Assembly: GCA_902497145.1 (NCBI GenBank)
Contig: CABVDR010000004.1
Span: forward strand, 24,922 to 88,921
Length of the DNA: 64,000 nt
Source: an uncultured Oscillospiraceae bacterium
GTDB taxonomy: Bacteria > Bacillota > Clostridia > Oscillospirales > Oscillospiraceae
Direction: 5' to 3'
Shown: positions 62,980 through 64,000 of the stretch, in pieces
Layout: every line of letters starts with the position of its first letter
Position numbering within the stretch: position 1 is the stretch's first letter
The notes under the pieces: generated by a model
What the model was told of the DNA's origin: nothing
The model's database searches: none
What the model saw: only the letters and a program-made list of their open reading frames with translations
Program-made: the position numbers and the translations under genes

Positions 62980-64000
62980 TCAAGTGGCGCTTTGCGTGAT
63001 CTGCGTGATGCGGAAGATGACAAACTCCGCCGGACGCACCGGAGCCACGCCGATCTCACAGATGAGGCGGCCGTTGAGAATATCGTCCTGAGTCATGGTG
63101 GTGTTGCCCACGTTAACATAGTAGGCCTCATCCGGTGTGGAGCCCATCAGCGCCCCGCTGCGCCGCTGGGTCTCTAGAAACAGGGAGATGGTGCCCTTGA
63201 CCCGGGACCACAGGGCCTCGTCGTTGGGCTCAAAGACCACCCAGTTGGTGTTGGCCCGGATGGACTCCTCCAGGAAGATGAACAGGCGGCGCACATTCAC
63301 ATACTTCCAGTTGCCGTCGCTGGAGCAGGTGCGGGTGCCCCAGACTCGAATACCTTGGCCGGGGATGGCGCGGATGAGATTGACACCGTTGGGATTGAGT
63401 TTGCCTTGCTCAGCCTGGTTGTAGCTGACCGACAGCCCCGTGCACCCCTGGATGATCTCATTGGCCGGGGCCTTGTGAACCCCTCGCTGGATATCAGTGC
63501 GGGCGTAGATGCCGCAAACGGAACCAGAGGGGGGCAGATAGGTAGGCCGCTTTAACAGCGGATCGTAGACCTGGACCCAGGGGGCGTAGAGGGCGGCGTA
63601 GCTGGAGTCGTAGGTGCCGCGATACGTGTTGAGTTCGTCTACGCCGGTGCAGTCCAAGGGTGCGTCCAGCACCGCAAAGCGGCTGGTAAGCCCCTCACAG
63701 TGGGCGATGAGCTTGGCCTGGACGTTGGGGTCGGTGACGCCGGGGACAGCCATGATGGAGACATCGGTGATCTCCTGAAAGGCCTCGATTCCCGTGCGCT
63801 TGCCGGGACCGCCGTTGGTGCCGTTGAATACACCGGCGTTGACGTTGTCCATGGCGCCGTTAAGGCCGCCGCTGAGGTCGATGCGCAGCTGATCCTGATC
63901 GGCGCTGCCCCCCAGCATCGCCAGCAGGTCGTCGGCCTTATTGTCCAGTTTCAGTTCCATGGAGGCCATGGTGGATTTCTCCAGGGCGGCGATCAGGTAG
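62980..64000 (-). CDS. eCIS sheath protein, C-terminal part (cut by window end)
   Basis: About 340 residues of a contractile sheath protein are visible, with the frame running off the right edge (YLIAALEKSTMASMEL read through). Landmarks are DVSIMAVPGVTDPNVQ, AALYAPWVQVYDP, PPSGSVCGIYARTDIQRGVHKAPANEIIQG, VNLIRAIPGQGIRVWGTRTCSSDGNWKYVNVRRLFIFLEESI and the C-terminal NGRLICEIGVAPVRPAEFVIFRITQ handshake region, each in outline. The sheath contracts to drive the tube. The N-terminus and any promoter lie outside. Confidence 0.93.
   Translation of the reverse strand, partial: YLIAALEKSTMASMELKLDNKADDLLAMLGGSADQDQLRIDLSGGLNGAMDNVNAGVFNGTNGGPGKRTGIEAFQEITDVSIMAVPGVTDPNVQAKLIAHCEGLTSRFAVLDAPLDCTGVDELNTYRGTYDSSYAALYAPWVQVYDPLLKRPTYLPPSGSVCGIYARTDIQRGVHKAPANEIIQGCTGLSVSYNQAEQGKLNPNGVNLIRAIPGQGIRVWGTRTCSSDGNWKYVNVRRLFIFLEESIRANTNWVVFEPNDEALWSRVKGTISLFLETQRRSGALMGSTPDEAYYVNVGNTTMTQDDILNGRLICEIGVAPVRPAEFVIFRITQITQSAT

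Noticed and set aside
50657..64000. Prophage interpretation of the tail-like genes
   Set aside because: An Afp15-like AAA+ ATPase, CIS adaptor and DUF6760-type gene are present, and no capsid, portal, terminase, holin or integrase genes are seen in the window.
1..64000. tRNA, rRNA, transposase or integrase genes
   Set aside because: I looked for cloverleaf-type segments, rRNA signatures and DDE or recombinase products and saw none that I could support.

Overview
The window is a gene-dense chromosomal segment of a GC-rich, low-GC-phylum (Firmicutes) anaerobe. The signs are strong AGGAGG ribosome sites, TTG/GTG starts, sigma-A type promoters with 17-base spacers, 2-hydroxyacyl-CoA dehydratase and ferredoxin genes, an YhaM nuclease, and two late-sporulation (sigma-K type) promoters. 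The best fit is a spore-forming gut member of the Oscillospiraceae (Flavonifractor/Intestinimonas/Lawsonibacter-like). This is inference from gene content and style; no rRNA is present to confirm it. No tRNA, rRNA, CRISPR array, insertion sequence or transposase was seen.

Layout. 1-5.7 kb (minus): a YesN/YesM-type response regulator and histidine kinase overlapping a sugar-binding lipoprotein, then an O-acetyltransferase and a lipoprotein. 5.9-12.7 kb (plus, with one divergent gene): a YcxB-like protein, cytosine permease and deaminase (codB-codA), an ABC-class ATPase divergent from a TetR regulator, and small hypotheticals. 12.7-17.8 kb: an EamA transporter, then a two-gene dehydratase locus in which the second dehydratase subunit is fused to its ATP-driven activator, then a ferredoxin and a membrane Fe-S protein. 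17.9-20.8 kb (minus): a MerR-controlled oxidoreductase/hydrolase operon. 21-28.1 kb: YhaM plus conserved hypotheticals, including a Sel1-repeat protein. 28.4-30.4 kb: regulators and flavin/FMN-binding proteins.

30.5-36.8 kb (plus): a compact five-gene operon with its own promoter and terminator. It encodes a methylase-like protein lacking NPPY, an Eco57I-type methylase with NPPY, a putative PD-(D/E)XK nuclease, a GIY-YIG/SF2 helicase fusion and a ribbon-helix-helix protein. I read it as a restriction-modification-like defence island and do not recognise a characterised system with this composition.

36.9-40.1 kb (minus): a probable spore-surface locus. A choice-of-anchor-A protein without signal peptide carries an 84-residue Thr/Ser-only tract and a C-terminal domain shared with a neighbouring 96-residue protein. 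Both genes have sigma-K-like promoters, and a glycosyltransferase lies directly downstream of the long one.

40.2-50.6 kb: a set of housekeeping and stress genes, including an AIM24-like protein, a DUF975 protein, DUF2200, a DUF5714-arsenate reductase fusion, an alpha/beta hydrolase, a five-gene operon with an unusual peptide deformylase, and a second Sel1 protein paralogous to the first.

50.6-64.0 kb (minus): an extracellular contractile injection system (eCIS, Afp/PVC-like) running from a sheath gene cut by the right edge, through tube, hub, spike and baseplate genes, to an Afp15-like AAA+ ATPase. No toxin payload, PAAR tip, tail fibre, tape-measure or cap gene is visible inside the window.
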